Assembly: GCF_000715075.1 (NCBI RefSeq)
Contig: NC_134089.1
Coordinates: 110,553,157-110,617,156 of the forward strand
Origin: Nicotiana tabacum
Lineage: Eukaryota > Streptophyta > Magnoliopsida > Solanales > Solanaceae
Direction of reading: 5' to 3'
DNA: 64,000 nt
Positions 22,621 through 34,564 of this stretch are shown here, piece after piece. Made by a program: the position numbers and the translations under genes. The notes beneath the pieces are model-generated. The model saw only the letters and a list, made by a program, of their open reading frames with translations. It was not told the origin of the DNA and ran no database searches. Positions within the stretch are counted from its first letter, which is position 1; the number at the start of each line of letters is the position of its first letter.

Positions 22621-23732
22621 CATTGTTGTTGATTTGAGCCTTGATTGTTATTTCTTTGCCCTTGAAAGTTGTTCACATATTGTACTCCCTCCTCTTGTTC
22701 ATTGTACAGTTCATCTTGATCAAACCCACTATCATCTTGCACATAATTTTCAACACGGTTTTGTACTTGAGGACCCTTTTGCCTTCTCTTGTTTACCATC
22801 ATACTAACTCCCTCCCTTAAATTGACTTTCTTAGGAGCTTGCACTTGTTGAAGTTGAGATTTGGCTAGTTGATGCATTGTGGTGGTCAACTCGGCAATTG
22901 GTTTCCCACGATCATGTAATTATTTATGCAAGTGAATCATATTTGGATCACCTTGAGGAACGCTTTCTCTACTTTTCCATGCCGATGAAGTATCCGCCAT
23001 TTCATCTAGAATCTCACAAGCTTCCACATACGGTGTTGTCATGAAATTTCCACTGGCAAGTTGGTTGACCACACATTGATTGGTAGTATTAATCCCCCTA
23101 TAGAAAGTTTGTTGAATCATAGCATCCGTCATGTCATTGTTTGGGCACTCTTTCATGATAGTACGGTACATTTCCCATATCTCATTCAAAGGCTCATTGG
23201 GTTCTTTTTTGAAAGCTAGAAGCTCATCCTTAAGAGTAGCCATATGCGTGGGAGAAAAGAACTTGGAAATAAATTTTCGGCCAATTCATCTCATGTATGG
23301 ATAGAATGATTTGGCAACCTCTCTAACCAATCCAAGGCTTTCCCCCGTAGAGAGAAAGGAAAATAGCCTCAACCGTAAAGCATCCTCGGAGATGTTTGTC
23401 TGTTTACTCCCCCTGCAAGTGTCCACAAACCCTTTCAAGTGCTTGTATGCATTTTGATTTAGAGCCCCGGTGAAGAATCGTCGTTGCTCTAACAATGTAA
23501 GCATAACATTTATGATTTGATCGGGAATATGGAACTTGCGTATCCTTCATTCGGTAACACCCAATGTAGAGTCGCTCTTTGTGGAGGTGGGTGGAACGGG
23601 AACATTGTTTTGAGGCGGTCGGCCTTATCTATTTGCTTGAGGTTCAAGAGGAACCTCTTCAACTTGATCATCTTCCACGTCCACATCACCCAAAGGCATG
23701 TTTCCAAGAGGATCATGGTTGTTGAGAGACAT
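22620..23732 (-). pseudogene. Athila gag
   Basis: Start chosen at ATG 23732 (MSLNNHDPLGNMPLGDVD), 123 bases after the LTR on the element strand. A TAA at 23627-23629 and further stops break it. Capsid-like blocks are LRLRLFSFLSTGES, EIWEMYRTIMKECPNN, QTFYRGINTTNQCVV and ACEILDEMADTS. A basic Gln-rich C-terminus leads into the N/Q/G/W repeats. Confidence 0.85.
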
Positions 23733-23831
23733 TGTTCACCTACAATTGTTTCACAAAAAGATTAGTAACTCGAAAGGAAAAGAAGACAATTCACACATAA
23801 AACCAAATATATAGCTAAATCCGTTTTTAAC

Positions 23832-23849
23832 TCCCCGGCAATGGCGCCA
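23832..23849 (-). other. Primer-binding site of Athila element
   Basis: TGGCGCCATTGCCGGGGA on the minus strand, 5 bases after the 5' LTR. It matches the tRNA-Asp type site typical of Athila (TGGCGCCGTTGCCGGGGA) with one change. Confidence 0.85.
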
Positions 23850-24781
23850 AAAATTGATCTCGTCCAAGTCACACCTCTTATTCGAGGATATAAAATGGTT
23901 GATGCAATAGTAATAGCCAACAGAGTCGGGGTCGAATTCCACAGGGAGCTATGAGATTGGAATTTAAGATTATATATTACGGTATATGATTTTGAACTAT
24001 CTTTGATTACACTTCCATAAATTTGTTTAGTTCTATAGCTAAATTAAACTAAAATTGCAAATAAGTAATTGAAACTAAGAAATTATGTTTTTGTTGTTGT
24101 TTTCAAATATTGTAAAACGCCTGGGGCTTTGACCTTCACCTATGTGTTTGTCTAACAGGTTGTAGATGTTAAAGCCTATTTCGTTGTTCGGGGTGTATTA
24201 TAGCAATTGACACTCAAGTACCCACTCAATACCTCTCGGTGAGAGAGTGATTGTGCCCAATTTGGCTTTCTCAAGACCAAATGGGTATTGAACAAAACAA
24301 TTGATAAAATGCTCAAGTCGGGTTTTACTATCTCTAGATTCAACCCTTTAATTGGGGCTATCAATCACTTGATTTTATCCCAAATTCTTGATAGACAAGT
24401 TTTCCTAGACTAAGTCTTTCTTTCTCAAGTAGAGACCAAGTCAAATAGGCATGAACTAATATTTTCAACCATTAATTCTACAAAAATAAGCAAGAACAAG
24501 GCTAAATAATCAACACCCAACCATAAGCAAGCCATCAATTAAGCACCCATTAGGTTTACACAATAGGGTTAGGTCACAACCCTAGTTGGAAATTTAACTA
24601 CTCATGCTTAGAATAGAAGAAACAGAAGAAGAAATGCAAATTAAACTCATATTGAAAGATTAAAAGATAAAAATGTAATGTTAAATCAATAAAGTAAGCT
24701 AAAGTTGCCTAAATCAGTAAAGAAAAATGGCTACAGGAGTTTTGATATTCAAAAACTTGACCTAATTTTGTGAAAGAAGTC

Positions 24782-24789
24782 TATTTATA
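24782..24789 (-). promoter_or_regulatory. TATA box of Athila 5' LTR
   Basis: TATAAATA on the minus strand, within TATATAAATAG. It would drive the Athila genomic transcript. Confidence 0.7.
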
Positions 24790-24829
24790 TAGAGCTGGAA
24801 TTTTTGGACAAAAATGCCCTTTCGGAGGT

Positions 24830-25205
24830 TCTACGACCGCACAATTCCATGTGCGGTCCGCACTTTGCTTCAGTCTGGGAAGGAGTAGAATCAGCGACCG
24901 CACAATTCTGTAATGCGGCTGCATCTCTCAAATTCTGCGGTCCACACAAAACTGAGTGCGGCCGCATAGGGCCCTTCTACGGACCGCACAAATCTGAGTG
25001 CAGCCGCATGGCTGACTTCTGCGGTCGCACAATAATTGTGCAGTGCGCATTTCCTTTAGGCTCGAAATGATACTTCTCTAAACTTGAGCTCTAATATAGC
25101 TTCTACGACCGCGCAATTATTGTGTGGTCTGCACTTGGTTCCAAGGCTCTGTTGGATTTCCTTTGCATTATGCAGCCATAAAAGGAATTCTGCAGTCCGC
25201 ACATC
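24830..25205. repeat. Palindrome cluster, Athila 5' LTR
   Basis: Allelic to 12440-12815. Here several GCGGCCGC cores have decayed (for example GCGGTCGC and GCGACCGC), mostly by C-to-T or G-to-A changes. Confidence 0.88.
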
Positions 25206-25397
25206 AGCCGTTTTTCTTGATTCTTGTTCTTCAATTAGAATCACTCCTTCTTGAGTTGGATTTCATCTTTGTGACTCATTTTCCAATACTCTTGCTATTA
25301 AGCATATTTCATCAATTTTCGGGAATACAATTAAGTATTTTTGGTCTAAAACGAAAGCTAGAAAGCACTAGTAAGTAGTCAAAATCCCCACTTATCA

Positions 25398-26580
25398 TTC
25401 ATAATGAACTTTTGCACATATTACTACAATGTGATGCCTTTGGGCTTAAATATGCCGAAGCCACTTATTAGAGGCTCGTGAACAAAATGTTCGAAAAGAA
25501 AATAGGGAAAAATATGGAAGTTCATATAGATGATATGTTGGTCAAGTCTTTGAATGCAAGTGACCATCTAAAAAACCTTTAGGAAACCTTCGACATCCGA
25601 AGGAAGGACAACATGAAGATCAACCCCGGAAAATATACGTTTGAAGTTATCTCCCATAAATTTTTAGGTTTCTTGGTGTCACAAAGGGGGATCAAAGTCA
25701 ATACCGATAAAATTAAAGCCATCGAAGACATACCAGCCCAGCTGACAAGCTTGAAATAAGTTCAAAGGCTAACCGGAATACTGGCCGCTCTAACCAGGTT
25801 CATTTCTCGATTTTCGGAAAAATATCATCACTTCTTCTTACTTCTGAAGAAGAAGGACAACTTCGAATGTGCTCCAGAATGCCAACAAGCCTAAAGGACC
25901 TGAAATGGTATCTATTGGGCCCTCCGTTAGCTGTGGTGAATACTTTTCCCCTGCGGAATATCCTTCACAAACCTGAGTTGTCAAGTTGACTAGCCTTTAC
26001 AAACAAGTTTTGGCCAACCTGGTGGCTAATTTTAGTCCTGGGCTATTGCTTTTGGCCACAAAAGAAGCAGTGATAGTGTCAGAAATGACATCAGGAGTTT
26101 GGACCTTGTTCACGGATGGAGCTTACAACGTGAAATAGTCCAGGCTCAGGGTGGTTTTAATCATGCCCTCGGGAGAAATCCTGGGGCAGGCCATAAAAAA
26201 TGTTCCCTTGACTAACATTGAAGCCGAGTATGAGGTTTTAATTGCAAGACTTGAAATGGCCTAGGGGCTAGACTCCAAGGTCATTGAAATCAAATGTGAT
26301 TACCAACTAGTGGTAAATCAAGTATATCGAATCTTCGACACCAAAGAGGAGCACATGCAGCAATATGTGGTTAAATCTCAATCTTTGCTCATGTGGTTCA
26401 AGGAATGGTCGATTACCCATATTGCGAGAGAAGAAAATGCAGAAACAGATGCATTGGCCAATTTGGGATCGTCCACAGAAATTAAGGGATCAGATTTCGG
26501 TACCGTCGTTCAGCTCATGCATTCGGTACTAGATGTGGATATTTATTATAAAGTAAATACAACCAACCTATTCTGGAACT
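25398..26580 (+). pseudogene. Tat/Retand-like RT (C-terminal part) and RNase H
   Basis: Resumes the RT interrupted at 11469 (CTYYYNVMPLGLNMP). The polymerase box reads HIDDM near 25525, followed by KFLGFLVSQRGIKVN. An archaeal-type RNase H follows (FTDGAYNVK near 26110, TNIEAEYEVLIARLEMA near 26220, EIKCDYQLVVNQV near 26290, AREENAETDALANLGSS near 26430). Stops occur at several points, for example in the region after FTDGAYNVK. The long clean frame is 26310-26582. Confidence 0.85.
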
Positions 26581-26689
26581 AGAGGAATGAGATCATTGAC
26601 TACATTAAGCACGGCAAGTTGCCCGAAGACCTGAAGGCATCCGGAGCACTCAGCACTAAACCAACTCTTTACAGCTTCTAGGGAGGGCA

Positions 26690-27660
26690 GTTATACAAAA
26701 GGTCGTTCCAAGGTCCGTTGGCCCAATGTTTAGGAGCCTTTGAGGCTAATTATGTCACGAGATACATTTATGAAAGAATTTGCAAAAATCATTTATGTGC
26801 AGACGTTGGTCCTAAAATTAGTTAGGTCTGGATACTACTGGCCTTGGATGAAACAAGATGCGAAGGCATTCCTTCAAAAATGCAACAAGTGTCAACGTCA
26901 TGCACCGTTGGTACACCAACCGGCAGAATTGTTGTTTTTGGTCCTATCCCCAAGGCCATTCATGAAATGGGAGTTGGATATAGTTGGAACGTTGTCGCCA
27001 GCTCCCGGGAAGGTAAGATTTCTTTTAATTCTAATCGATTATTTCACTAAATGGATTGAAGCAGGTCCTTACAAGATAATTGGTGAGATGATTGATTTCC
27101 TATGGGAAAACATAATTTGCTGGTTCAGAATACCAAAGGAGATTGCCTGCGACAATGGGCTACAATTCATAGGCTCCAAGGTCACAAAATTTCTTGAAGC
27201 CCTGAAAATTAAAAAAAATCACATCTTCACCAGCCCATCCGAGCATAAATGGACAGGCAAATCAACCAATAAGGTGATTATTCAAAACAAAAAGAGGTTG
27301 GAAGCAGCCAAAGACAAGTGGCCCAAAGAGTTACCGAGGGTGCTATGGACATACCGGATGACGGCTAAGTCAAGCACAAGGGAGACACCTTTCTTTCTCG
27401 TATACAGCACAGAAGCTCTGATCCCAATGGAAATAGGAGAACCGACCTTGCGATACTTGCAGGCGGACGAAGAAGCAAGTAATGAAGCATTGCTGGTCAA
27501 ACTGGAGCAACTTGACGAACAAAGGGACTTGGCATACATAAGGATGGTGACCCAGAAACAAAGGATGGAAAGGTACTATAATGGGAGGGCCAATCTCCAC
27601 TATTTCAAAAGTGGGGGACTTGGTTTTAAGGACAGTGACTCAAAACACTAGGGAGCTAAA
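26690..27660 (+). pseudogene. Tat/Retand-like integrase
   Basis: Zinc-binding region ending CNKCQRHAPLVHQPAE (near 26880), core WELDIVGTLSPAPGK (first Asp near 26970), IACDNGLQFIGSK (second Asp near 27150). The block that normally holds the catalytic Glu reads WTGKSTNKVI; compared with the usual GQAE-TNK the glutamate is absent. The C-terminal part ends at a stop at 27649. One frame of 303 codons survives, but the enzyme lacks a catalytic residue. Confidence 0.88.
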
Positions 27661-28843
27661 CGCAGGAAAGTTGGGTCACACATAAGAAGGCCCTTACCGA
27701 GTTTCAGCTATCACCGAAAAGGGATCATACGAACTAGAAAACTAAGATGGAGTTAAATTGCCGAGCAACTAGAACGTGACTCACCTCTAAAGGTATTACT
27801 GCCGATGAGCACTACTTGTACTGAAATTATGTGCTGCACTCTTTTTCTCTTCACCCAATTTTTGTCCCCAATGGATTTTTTGGCAAGGTTTTTAACGAGG
27901 CGGCAACGAAAAACATACTTCGAAGAAAACATTATCAGCAGAGATAAGACCTTTAAATGACAAGGCATTGAAGCAACAAACCACTAAGGGGTGGTGAAAT
28001 AGTCTTTGGCTCGGTGGAAAATTCCAAATGGGAAGCAAAACTTGTCATCGGACCAAAGGCTATTCAACTATGCACAGGTTTTTTCCCTACAAGCCACTAA
28101 GGGGTGGTTAGATAATCTTTGGCTCGATAGCAAATTTCCTAACGGTAAATGAATTTTGCTATCGAAACAAAGATTATCCAACCAGTTACTAGTGTTTTTT
28201 CTCAAAGGAGCAAGACTTATAATGTTCTAATTCGCATTCTTCACATTCGAACACTGGGGGGAATAGTATGAGAATACGACAACCTGATTGCCACGAAAGT
28301 CGAGACAACGAGATCCGGGAACAAAAATGTCTCATCGGGACCGGGGACTGCACAACCAATCCCGTAGAAATTAGTTGTACAAATTAGACATATGTAATGG
28401 CATTTCTTGTCTTTCAAAAAATGAATGCTTATGTACTTTTGAAGATAGAAGAAGTAAAATAAGTCCTTTTATTTTTATCTTGTTTCCTGTCCAAACGATG
28501 AATTGCTTTTATCATTTGAAAGCTAACTAAGTACTTCAAATACTCGTGCCGAAACGAACATGAAATGTCCTTTTCAAGAGCACCGTAAACATAAGAGAGC
28601 CCTCTCTTTTAAAACCTGTACAGTAAAGGGTTGGTTTCAAAAGAGTTTATGCTCAGAACCCAAGTACTATCGGGGAAAAATACACCTGAAGCCTTACCTA
28701 ATTTGACACAAAAAGAATAAACTTTGAGCAAGGATCAAACAAAAAAAGTACTTTTAATTATTAAACGTGCCAAGCAGCACTAGTACAAAAACACAAAGGG
28801 AAAACAACAAAGGAAAAGAAAGCAAAAAAGCTAAACCATATCG
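27661..28843 (+). other. 3' region of Tat/Retand-like element
   Basis: Continues past the integrase (frame remnants to about 27780), then non-coding. It holds the tandem hairpins at 27981-28190 and short inverted sequences around 28320-28390. No gene seen. Confidence 0.55.
27981..28190 (+). repeat. Tandemly duplicated hairpin, 113-bp unit
   Basis: Two copies, each opened by CCACTAAGGGGTGG (27981 and 28094). Copy 2 forms a stem: GATAATCTTTG (28111-28121) pairs with CAAAGATTATC (28168-28178), and TCGATAGCAAA (28124-28134) with TTTGCTATCGA (28155-28165), plus GGTT (28106-28109) with AACC (28180-28183) below. Copy 1 keeps a weaker stem: AATAGTCTTTGG (27998-28009) with CCAAAGGCTATT (28053-28064). 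Confidence 0.85.
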
Positions 28844-29399
28844 CTAGTAGAACTCGGGGGAAGAGAAGCATCTGCACCCCCAAACCGGATCTGCCGCCAG
28901 CTCAGGATCTTGGTCTTCATAATTATTCTCTTCAAGTTCCTCCTCGATTCCTAAGAACTCAAAACTGGAACTTGAAGAGTCTGTTGCATTAGGATGATCC
29001 GGGAGGCATTCTCGAGCAGTTAACTCCAGCACTCGGGCCTTGCCGATCTCATTGTCAATATCAATGACGCCCGCCTTGGCCTCTTCCAAGGTTTTCCTCC
29101 TCATATTATACATATAATGTATTTTTTTGATGATGAGGGAATCCCCTCGGCATTGAAGTTCCAATTTAAGCCAATCAACCTCGGTCAAAAGGCCATCCCG
29201 CTCGGATCTCATGGCGCTAAGGCTAAATCGAGATCACGAATAGGGGTTAGATGAACCTTATTATGCTCTATGATCTTCTTATACCTGTCCTCCATCTAGG
29301 CACGCTTCTCCTCGGCAACAGCAGCCTCTTCAGCCTTGGAATTCAAGGCTGCCTCTAAGTTATTCACTTGCTCAATAGAGGTAGTCTCGCGCTCGGTAG
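28844..29399 (-). pseudogene. Antisense ORF of Tat element, 3' (C-terminal) part
   Basis: Minus-strand frame with a coiled-coil-like, Glu/Lys/Leu-rich sequence (SIEQVNNLEAALNSKAEEA, then a stop and a frame change, then RSERDGLLTEVDWLKLE) and an acidic, Ser-rich end (SSSSSFEFLGIEEELEEN). It joins at 29399 to the part at 52198-54344 once the Ogre insertion is removed. Known Tat/Retand elements carry such an antisense ORF. Function unknown. Confidence 0.65.
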
Positions 29400-32300
29400 T
29401 GTCACACCTCCTTTTTTACCTACACCCCGGAAAGGGTATAAGGGAGTTTTTTCCAACTTAAAGTGACAATCGAAACGGGATTTGTTTATTCAAAGATTCA
29501 GAGTTGCCACTTGGGATAATTTATGGTGTCCCAAGTCACCAGTTTAAAATCCCAAGTCGAGGAAGTTTGACTTTCCTTTTGAAGTCTGCGAACCAGAAAT
29601 TCTGAATAAGCAATTCTATTAACCCGAGGGAAGGTGTTAGGCACCCCCGGATTCCGTGGTTCTAGCACGGTCTCTTAGCAATTTATACTTGGCTTAAATT
29701 ATTTAAATACTCATTTTTAAGACCTATGTGCAATTATCTTTTTACCGCTTTTAAATTACTTAGTTTATTCGTAATTAAAGAATTGAGTTACGCGTACGTA
29801 TACTCTTTTCTTTTGGCGCGTCAAAAATCATGTCACGCGAACGTGTCCCCAATTAATAACGCTTTGTTTATTTATTTAAGAAAAATTGATTGAGGTTGCA
29901 CGAACGCATCCCTCGAGTCTTTTTAGAGTTAAATTTGCAATTATGTTACGTGAACGTATACATAATCACAATACTAATCTAAATTGAGTCTAAAGCAAAC
30001 TACAAGATTTATTAATTATTTTTTCTAAAGCTAATTTAAGATTATTGTGAAGGCCATGTTATGGAAATTAATATAGAAAAATAGATAGATTATTTACAGA
30101 AAGATGAAACTAGCTTGTGAAATTTTATTAGCTCTTGGCCAATCAGACTTGAATTATCTAAATCCAAGCGGCCAAAATCTTCATTGCTTCAAACCAAAAT
30201 ATGAGGTTCAGTTGCTAAACAATTTTTTTAACAAGAGGCTCAAGTATGGAAATAAACCATCAGCTAATTGAATGCATAAAAATTGCATCAATCATGCCAA
30301 ACAAACATCAGAGAAAGAAACTTCACAATTGCGTTCATTTACTCTAATTTGTGTTATACGTAATGTGTAATGCTGAAAGAGAATCTTTAGTCCATCACTT
30401 GAATGCACAAACACTTCAATCTAATATTTCAAGATACTATAGCCAAAAGAAAAAGCAAAAGCAAAAGCAAAAAAAGGATGCTATTATTTTAACCGCTTTT
30501 AATATTTCTCGAAAAAATTAAAAGTTATTTAAAACACATCGCAAGCCATGCTACATAAATGCGCCCGCGGTTTGCAACACATTTTATTTACTGTTGTTAA
30601 GATTTGGATTTGGGTCACATGAAATGCGCACCCGAGTTTAGGAAAATAATATTATTAAAATAACGCGCCTAAAGTAACTACGCGTTTTTAACTTTGCGAG
30701 GGCCATGAAAAATTTGCTAAATGGCATACCTCAAGTTCTAAGAATTTTAAGGGATACAATTAAGTGAGGGCCACGCATTTGGGATTATATTTCGCACGGC
30801 GCACCTCAATTCTATATAAACGGATTTTCAAACTAAAGTTGGGGAGCCATAGACTATTGGTGTTACTAATACGGCTTGCCTCCACTGACTATGATAATTG
30901 AAGGTGGATAAAACAAAATGGTAACATACTCTCCAAATTGACGCCTAGATCCAGGTCCTCAAATTAAGAGGCTGTCTAAAGGCGATGGACCTCTTTTCAA
31001 TTTAAAATGATCCCACTACTCAGGCCCAAAATGGGTTTGTATCTTTGATGAAACAAGAGGATACGTGAACAAACCTCAAGTTCGAATCTCCTGGCATACA
31101 TTCTGTATTGGAAAATCAAACGAGATATCCATATCAAATCCAACAATGCAAGTTACATATTCCCTCGGATTCGAAACAAATTAAGCTAAGGCAAACCTCA
31201 AAGATTTCCAAATGGACAATTTAGCATTAAAATTAACCAAAAATATGCTCATAGCTACAACATGATTTTTCGGTACATTACTTAACCCTTAAGATCATTG
31301 GCCCATCAGATGATTCACTTCAAAATCCCAACAGCCTTGAACCCTTACACTTAAACAGGTTCGAATCCAAAGATAAAATGGAACACAACAATGATGATGA
31401 ATTACTATACATGATGACTAACGAAAGAGCACATGAGAAAATTGAATGCAGTCCAATAATTATTTAAGAAATATGCAGTAATTATCAATATTGTGACCCT
31501 TTTTCTTTTTAATCACAATTGCAATGCTTCAAGAATCCAAGAACACCTTCAGCCGAACTGATGGATGTTTACACGAGCCATTGAATACGACTAAACTAAT
31601 GTCAAACCAAATAATGACTCAATACTAATTTCAGCGAGACCAAGTACAATTATCAGACTACTTCCACATGTGTGGATACCAAAACAGTTTTTTTAGTCTC
31701 ACAACAGTCCCGATCCAATTACAAGTGAATCTATCTACTTAACATACAGATTATTAAACAGTATAGCATGCTCGAATAGAAATCTAAAGTGAAACAGAAT
31801 GGAATAAAGGACAGTTGAAATGGGACATTCAAATCCTTCTTTCTCATTTTTTATTCTTCAAATCCAATATTTCAACAATCAATAGCTTTACAATGTGTAC
31901 CTGATGATAGCAAAGAAACACCGAAGAAAATGGAAGATCAGCGGTCAGCAGAAACAGGAAGGAACAACCCAGTTTTAACCCAAGAAAAACGGCTATTAAG
32001 AATAGATAATTCAATGAAAAAAGTATATGGACTGAAAAATTTGAACAACACTTTCGGAACCCAACTCAAACCATTCTTTAATACCCAAGAGAATCAGAAG
32101 CTGTTTCAAAATATCAAAAACCTCTAAACTCACAGATGGTTTCAGCCAATTCGAGATTGAAAACCAGAAAATAGAAATCAATGAAACAGAAATTCCCAGT
32201 TTTTTTAGTATTTTCAGAGTTATTTTTCTTTGTATTTTTAAGTACCAGCCTCTCTCTTCTGTGTCTATTTCTGTGTGTTTTTGTTCTTCTGAATTTCAGC

Positions 32301-33296
32301 CCCCTTAAATGGGCATCGAATTAGTGCATTTTCCACTACAACTTATCTTTTCATTTTTAAATTATCCACTCAATTTAGTGCCTTTAGTTAATTTCGTAAT
32401 GCAATTTCTACCCTACCACTATTAGAAGTTTCTCAATTAGTAACTACTTGCATTAAACTTATACTAACCAGTTGATTATTATACACATTCGACCAAATTA
32501 TTGAACTAATCCCAGTTATTCTGCCTAAGTGATTAAAACGAGATACTATTTCAAAGTTTTCTAATATCCTAATTATACGAAACACATCCACAAAACCAAT
32601 CTAAATAAATAAACAGTGAACAAAAATAGTTTATACCAGAGCACTGATCGAATTTTAATTGACCAGGAAAAGAAAAAGTGATGAGGAAGACGAATATCAG
32701 GGTAAAATTAATAGAATATAAACATAGAATCAGGACAAAGACTCACCGGCCATTAGTAATTGAAGAAAACCTTCGAATCTTCAAATTTTTTAAACCAGAT
32801 CTTGACTTTAACTGTGTGTTCTTATCAAGAACACACAGATAAAGTCAAAATTAGCTTAAAGTAACAACGAATCTTGACTCTGTAGTTTTAGGTTTAAAAC
32901 TTAGATTCACTATTCGACAAGTTCTGGTTTAATTTGAGGGTAACGAGTCGTGGATTAAGGAAGAGGAAAGGGAGGGGGCTTCAGGGTATTAATTTGGGAA
33001 GGACTGGAGCCAGCGCCGCCACCGGAAGGCTGTGGTGAATGGTGGCGGCTACTAGGGTTCGTCCCTTCAAATCTAGATTCGAACAGTTCTAGGGATGTTC
33101 GAGGGAACTGTAACAGGGATTTGGTATGAAGGGCTTGTGCATGGGGTGTGGTTTTCAGGCGGATTGGAGCCGACGCTGTCGGGTTTAGAGCGGTGGAAAA
33201 GGGTGGCGGCTACTAGGGTTACCCGTCTCTGAAGAGACGATGTGAGATAAGTGAGAGGAGGGGGGTGTTCTGAGAGGGGTGTGGTCTATTTGGACA

Positions 33297-33304
33297 AATA
33301 TATA
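33297..33304 (-). promoter_or_regulatory. Candidate TATA box of Ogre LTR
   Basis: TATATATT on the minus strand, about 775 bp into the LTR and about 70 bp downstream of a GACGTC palindrome. Confidence 0.45.
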
Positions 33305-33328
33305 CTGGGGTGAAATTGGATCCAGGTC

Positions 33329-33520
33329 GTTCGATCAAACGAGATCAACGGCTTGGATCATCTGACTAATAGGAACGACGTCGTTTGAGCGAGTTAAAGA
33401 CCGGATCGGTCTCAGATGAAATAGGTCGGGGTTGCGTAATGGGCAAGGCTTTGGGCCGTTCGATCAAATGAAATTGATGGCCTTGATCAAAATGTGTCCA
33501 AACGACGTCGTTTGGTTCTG
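33329..33520 (-). repeat. 129-bp tandem duplication with GACGTC palindromes
   Basis: GTTCGATCAAA recurs at 33329 and 33458. Each copy contains a palindrome: AACGACGTCGTT (33374-33385) and the perfect 18-mer CCAAACGACGTCGTTTGG (33498-33515). GACGTC is the core recognised by many bZIP factors. The other LTR has the same pair with small changes (51495 and 51617 areas). Confidence 0.8.
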
Positions 33521-34076
33521 GTAGGGGCAAACCGGGCAGGGAACGGGTTGGGCTAGACTGGGGATTAGGACTGGGGTGGGTTTTTGTTTTGGTCCTGACT
33601 AAATTGGCCCAACCAGATTTTCCTCTTCTTATTTTCTTTTACTTTTCAATTTTCTTTTTTAAAAAAAAAAAATTAAAACTTAAAAATCCTAAATTAAATT
33701 ATAAAATACCTAAATTAGCTTAAAATATTAATTAACTTTAAATAATACCTATCACAAATAATTAAACACTATATTAAAAGAAAAATCACACAATTTGACG
33801 AAAATACAAAAATATGTTATTTTTTGTGAATTTTCATTTTTGTAAAACACCTAATTATTAATTAATTCCAAAAATGTAAAAATCAAATCTTAAATGCAAA
33901 TTCTATATTTTTTGTATTTTTAATGCATTAATAAAATTAAACATGCACACAAACATATGCAAACAATTAGGAAAATCGCACAATAATTCCTAAAAATAAC
34001 ACATAATTAAAGAAAAGACCTAATTTTGGGAATTCTTTTGGAGTAATTCGTATGAGGCAAAAATCACGTGCTCACA

Positions 34077-34090
34077 GCTGCCTCTCTTTG
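34077..34090 (-). other. Polypurine tract of Ogre element
   Basis: CAAAGAGAGGCAGC on the minus strand immediately before the LTR start TGTGAGCACG. Confidence 0.88.
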
Positions 34091-34212
34091 TCCGGAAACA
34101 CGAAGAGTTTTCGTGCAAAGATAAAGTGAGCGGATACGAGCGATTTTTGCCTGTTTGAACACTCCGTGGGAAGCATTCTTTTTGAAAGATTTGACCGAAC
34201 CTCTGCTTCAAA

Positions 34213-34261
34213 GGTTTCCTACATATCCTTGGCGATAAAGGAATCAGGTCAATGTAGTTCG
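34213..34261 (-). promoter_or_regulatory. Conserved Ogre border motif, copy A (before PPT)
   Basis: Element strand: GAACTACATTGACCTGATTCC, then TTTATCGCC, then AAGGATATGTAGGAAACC. It shows the inverted arms CTACAT/ATGTAG and TTCCTT/AAGGA. Confidence 0.7.
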
Positions 34262-34564
34262 GAAAGTTTTGGTAGCTGGGACTACCATGAAGCTGCGATT
34301 TTACTGTTACTGCTGTTGGTGCTGCTGATACTGCCTACTGACCTCCTTATTACACCATGACAAAAATGAAGAAGCTAAACTAAGCTATAATCTATGCTTT
34401 ACAAAGATTTATTTCCAAACATGATCTTGTGACTGATGTTGCCTCGTTGACTTGTATTTTCCTCAGAAGTTCCTTTGTGGCTGACTTGAATGGAATTCTT
34501 TGAAATGCTTTCCCTTCTTCTCCAAGCGGGCATCTGATTGCTGAACCCTTTAAATGTCTTCCTT

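Larger units (their letters stand above)
11470..25397 (-). mobile_element. Athila-type Ty3 element, complete but decayed
   Basis: 13.9 kb in minus orientation inside the RT of the Tat/Retand-like element. LTRs are 1547 and 1543 bp, start TGATAAGTGGGG on the element strand and end in CA. PBS, PPT, gag, protease, RT, RNase H, integrase and a third ORF are present in Athila order. Flanks are TTGAT (11465-11469) and TTCAT (25398-25402), a 5-bp target duplication with one change. Frameshifts, stops and a lost integrase aspartate make it non-autonomous. Confidence 0.92.
23855..25397 (-). repeat. 5' LTR of Athila element
   Basis: 1543 bp, colinear with 11470-13016 and differing at scattered positions and small indels. 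TATA box at 24782-24789, palindrome cluster at 24830-25205. Confidence 0.93.
29400..34076 (-). repeat. 3' LTR of Ogre element
   Basis: 4677 bp and nearly identical to 48235-52192 except for a 719-bp segment (31912-32630) absent there. The likely TATA is at 33297-33304 (minus), with the duplicated 129-bp unit upstream of it. The ORF at 31930-32127 lies in the LTR and has no domain. Confidence 0.93.

Noticed and set aside
18085..23732. Possible endogenous pararetrovirus
   Set aside because: LTRs, PBS, PPT and an integrase are present and no movement-protein or coat-protein signature is seen; it is an Athila LTR element.
31930..32127. 65-codon frame
   Set aside because: Inside the Ogre LTR, absent from the other LTR because of the 719-bp deletion; no domain.
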